Below are positions 61,571-64,000 of a stretch of DNA of 64,000 bases, piece by piece; position 1 is the first letter of the stretch; each line of letters begins with the position of its first letter. The DNA is from Alphaproteobacteria bacterium (GTDB lineage: Bacteria; Pseudomonadota; Alphaproteobacteria; UBA7887). A program made the translations under genes and the position numbers. The DNA lies in assembly GCA_030739735.1 (NCBI GenBank), contig JASLYQ010000003.1, positions 1-64,000 on the forward strand. Direction: 5' to 3'. Under the pieces are notes generated by a model that was given only the letters and a program-made list of their open reading frames with translations, was not told the origin of the DNA and ran no database searches.

Positions 61571-62715
61571 GTCCGGCTCGCCCGCGCACGGTTGCCAATA
61601 AAGCCGAAGTCAGACAGCGGTTGATACTCGATGGCGCGCCTGCGAAAATTGCTCCAGCTCTCATAGATGCGACGATTGATGTCGCCTTCGCTCGCCGTCT
61701 CTGCATTAACCTCCTCGGAGATGTCGAACATGGCATTGAGAACATCGTCCGGGAAGTTGCGGACGTCGACTTCGTGCTCGCCGGTCAGCATTGGCAGTGT
61801 GTTGGTATTGCGTGCGAAATACTCCGCTGGCAAGATCATATTGGCTTCGTGGCATGCTACTTTAACAATGGCCTGGAGATCGCTCGGCAATGCCTGCCAG
61901 CGCGCTTCGTTTATCAGAAGCTCATTCGCCGTGCTACCCTCGTGGAAGCCGGGACCGTAGTAGTACTTGGCTACCTTGTAGAAGCCCATGGTCAGATCAA
62001 CCCAAGGCCCGACCCATTCGGCAGCGTCGATGACGCCGGATTGCAAAGCGGGCATGATCTCGCCGCCCGGCATGTTGACGGTGGTGGCCCCGAGGCGGTT
62101 TAGCACTTCGGCGGCTAATCCCGGAATGCGGATTTTGAGACCCGAAAAATCCTCCAGCGAGTTGATCTCCTTTTGGTACCAACCGCCCATCTGGGTGCCG
62201 GTATTGCCGCTGAGGAAGCCACGCACGCCGAACGGCGCATAAAGCTCATCCCACAGCGCCTGGCCGCCGCCGTAGAGGATCCAGGCATTGTGCTCGCGCA
62301 CGCTCAAGCCGCCTGGGACGGCACAGAAGAAGGGGATGCTCTTGTTCTTGGCGACCCAGTAATAGGCTGCATCGTGCGAGCAGTCGGCGGTGCCCTCGCG
62401 CACAGCGTCAAAGGATTCGAAGGCCGGCACCATCTCGCCGGCGGCGAACACCTTGACTGTGAGCCGGCCGTCGGACATCAGCCGGATGGCATCAGCCAAC
62501 GCCTGCGCCGCGGTTCCGGCACCCGGGAAGTTCTTTGGCCAGGTGGTCAGCATCTTCCATTCGTGCAGGTTCGAATTGACGGCCGGCGCAGTGCCTGGCG
62601 TTTCCGGGGTTCCTGCTACCATCGGCGCAGGTCCTTTGGACGTTGCTAGATGGGCCGCGCTGCCGGCGATCACGGCACCAGTCGCTACGCCGCCGAGAAA
62701 ATCTCGTCTGTTCAT
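61567..62715 (-). CDS. TRAP transporter substrate-binding protein (DctP), Tat signal, copy 3
   Basis: 382 residues from the ATG at 62715, behind a strong GGAGGGAAGG; the frame to 62889 overlaps bpt. Tat signal 'MNRRDFLGGVATGAVIAGSA', then 'EWKMLTTWPKNFPGAGTAAQ', 'GEMVPAFESFDAVREGTADC', 'FSGLKIRIPGLAAEVLNRLG' and 'MPGGEIMPALQSGVIDAAE'. It shares with copy 1 a linker containing 'PMVAGTPE', marking a recent duplication. Start overlaps the bpt stop. Confidence 0.95.
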   Translation of the reverse strand: MNRRDFLGGVATGAVIAGSAAHLATSKGPAPMVAGTPETPGTAPAVNSNLHEWKMLTTWPKNFPGAGTAAQALADAIRLMSDGRLTVKVFAAGEMVPAFESFDAVREGTADCSHDAAYYWVAKNKSIPFFCAVPGGLSVREHNAWILYGGGQALWDELYAPFGVRGFLSGNTGTQMGGWYQKEINSLEDFSGLKIRIPGLAAEVLNRLGATTVNMPGGEIMPALQSGVIDAAEWVGPWVDLTMGFYKVAKYYYGPGFHEGSTANELLINEARWQALPSDLQAIVKVACHEANMILPAEYFARNTNTLPMLTGEHEVDVRNFPDDVLNAMFDISEEVNAETASEGDINRRIYESWSNFRRRAIEYQPLSDFGFIGNRARASRT

Positions 62716-63464
62716 CCTTCCCTCCCCTGACTGGATTCCCCATCGCGCGTCAGGCGCACCCATTGCTCGTCGACCAGGCCTTCCAACGGTTGAAAACGCA
62801 TTTTGTAGGCCATTTTTGGGCTCTCGGCGATCCAATAGCCGAGATAGACATATGGTAGCCCCAACTCGCGCGCCTGATCGATGTGCCAAAGAATGACGTA
62901 GGTGCCGGGGCTGGTGCGGCTGCGGTCGAGGGCAAAGAACTTGTAAACCCCGGACAGGCCGTCGCCTAAACGGTCGCTGAGCGAGGTCGCAGCGAGGCGC
63001 CCGTTCGCCTCGCGGAACTCGACAATATGGGTCTCGACCGGTGTGTCCTCGATCATGGCGCGGTAGTCGGTGAAGTCCATCAGCGCCATGTCGCCGTCGC
63101 TGTGGCGGCCGATCTCGTATGCGCGGAACAGTTCATATTGCTCTTCCGTAGCGACAGGTGGACGCAGGTTGGCCTCGAGATTCGCGTTGCGCCGCATGAC
63201 GCGGCGCAGGGAGCGGCTGAGGCGAAAGTTGGCCACCGGCACGCGGACCGGCACGCAGGCGTGGCAGTCATGGCAGGCTGGGCGGTAGGCGATGGTATGG
63301 CTGCGTCGAAAGCCGGCTTGGCTAAGCAGGTCGTGCAAGCGCACCGCGCCGGGGCCGTTCAGCTCTGTGACAGCTTTCGCCTCCATGCGGCTCGGCACAT
63401 AGGGGCAGGGCTGCTCTGCGGTGCCGTAGAAAAAGCGGATGGCGCATGGGTCTAGGTTCAACAT
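62712..63464 (-). CDS. bpt: Aspartate/glutamate leucyltransferase (Bpt; ATE family)
   Basis: 250 residues. The N-terminal Cys-rich part reads 'GTAEQPCPYVPSRMEAKAVT' and 'AYRPACHDCHACVPVRVPVA'. The GNAT-like C-terminal domain has 'LSDRLGDGLSGVYKFFALD', 'GTYVILWHIDQARELGLPYV' and 'YLGYWIAESPKMAYKMRFQP'. Enzymes of this type add Leu to proteins with N-terminal Asp or Glu, marking them for ClpS/ClpAP. Unusually it heads a coupled operon of three TRAP receptors. Confidence 0.95.
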   Translation of the reverse strand: MLNLDPCAIRFFYGTAEQPCPYVPSRMEAKAVTELNGPGAVRLHDLLSQAGFRRSHTIAYRPACHDCHACVPVRVPVANFRLSRSLRRVMRRNANLEANLRPPVATEEQYELFRAYEIGRHSDGDMALMDFTDYRAMIEDTPVETHIVEFREANGRLAATSLSDRLGDGLSGVYKFFALDRSRTSPGTYVILWHIDQARELGLPYVYLGYWIAESPKMAYKMRFQPLEGLVDEQWVRLTRDGESSQGREG

Positions 63465-63488
63465 TGTACGTCCGTCGGCGAATGGCTG

Positions 63489-64000
63489 TCAGAGGTCATA
63501 ATACCACGGTGCGAACAGTGAGAAAGCGACCCACAATATCAAAATCAGTGGTGCGCCCGCCCGCACATAGTCGCTGAAGCGGTAATGGCCGGGCGCCATG
63601 ACCAGAAGATTGGTCTGGTAGCCGATGGGCGAGGCGAAGGAGCAGCTGGCGGCGAAGATCACGGCATAGACGAAAACCATCGGCTCGATCCCCAGCTGGT
63701 GGGCGAGATTGATAGCGATGGGCGTGAAGAGAACCGCTGCAGCGTTGTTGCTGAGAAGATTGGTGAACAGCGCGATGACCGCAAAAAGCGCGGAAAGTAT
63801 GATCGCGGGGCCGAATTGTGCGAGCCCGGCAATCATCTGGTGCGCCACGTAGGCAGCGGCACCCGTGGTCTCGAGTGCGGCCCCGAGCGCCAGGGTGGCC
63901 GCGACGATCATGACTACGGCGCCATCCACCGCACGCGTCGCCTGGCGCACGTTGAGACAGCCGGTCAGTAGCATCGTCGCTGCACCGGTCACCGCTGCGA
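63489..64000 (-). CDS. SLC13/DASS-type transporter, C-terminal part, cut by window edge
   Basis: The frame is open through the right edge, so only the last 170 residues are seen. They contain several membrane spans, 'IALFTNLLSNNAAAVLFTPI', 'IFAASCSFASPIGYQTNLLV' and 'GHYRFSDYVRAGAPLILILW', which are hallmarks of the SLC13 anion symporter (or TrkA-C-containing SLC13-like) family. The decayed copy at 39.7-40.1 kb is the same family. Substrates are typically dicarboxylates, sulfate or other anions. Confidence 0.88.
   Translation of the reverse strand, partial: AAVTGAATMLLTGCLNVRQATRAVDGAVVMIVAATLALGAALETTGAAAYVAHQMIAGLAQFGPAIILSALFAVIALFTNLLSNNAAAVLFTPIAINLAHQLGIEPMVFVYAVIFAASCSFASPIGYQTNLLVMAPGHYRFSDYVRAGAPLILILWVAFSLFAPWYYDL

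Overview
The window is a GC-rich, gene-dense chromosomal segment of an alphaproteobacterium, probably Rhodospirillales or Kiloniellales-like. The clues are a C4-pathway 5-aminolevulinate synthase, a MucR/Ros regulator, a RibB-type enzyme with a degenerate GTP cyclohydrolase domain, and two conserved alphaproteobacterial gene orders: rpiB-glyA-nrdR-ribD-ribE-ribB-ribH-nusB-thiL, and rpoZ-rel-pdxJ-acpS-lepB-rnc-era-recO-parC. I saw no rRNA, tRNA, CRISPR array, phage or intact insertion sequence.

Layout. 0-5.3 kb: a lipoprotein-like fragment at the edge, a BatD-like membrane protein, a di-heme oxidoreductase, a glyoxalase-fold protein, a methyltransferase and an orphan NosL C-terminal domain. 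5.4-13.6 kb: acyl-CoA and hydroxy-acid catabolism (two acyl-CoA dehydrogenases, a gutted CaiB CoA-transferase, a MaoC-type hydratase, an alpha/beta hydrolase, an aldo-keto reductase, a GlcD-like flavoprotein). 14.3-21.9 kb: tsaC, an aminotransferase, a truncated receiver and a UxaA-family dehydratase on the minus strand, opposite an SDR / FAH hydrolase / hydroxyacid dehydrogenase / KduD-like SDR run; with dgoK-dgoA at 40-42 kb this suggests sugar-acid catabolism. 22.4-29.3 kb: hemA behind a predicted FNR-type box, then livHMGF, a DUF6867-type small membrane protein and livJ. 29.6-30.4 kb: mucR and its very AT-rich upstream region. 30.4-37.3 kb: the rib/nus/thi block. 37.3-39.7 kb: a three-gene lipoprotein/M48 protease operon. 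43-56 kb: folK, the rpoZ-to-parC housekeeping block and a TetR regulator. 56.8-64 kb: TRAP permease genes dctQM facing a coupled minus-strand operon of bpt, three paralogous TRAP receptors and an unknown secreted protein, with a cut SLC13-type transporter at the edge.

The most unusual theme is gene debris between intact operons: pieces recognisable as CaiB (N- and C-termini joined), NosL (second half only), haloacid dehalogenase (C-terminus), an SLC13 permease (C-terminus with one frameshift), and shorter pieces resembling cytochrome c, TauD and unidentified proteins. No transposase is nearby, so simple deletion is the likeliest mechanism. No single cluster can be called a new system from sequence alone. 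The best leads are a 27-residue membrane microprotein at 40.1-40.2 kb with a clear ribosome-binding site, the bpt-led triple TRAP receptor operon, the truncated receiver coupled to an aminotransferase, and the mucR upstream region.
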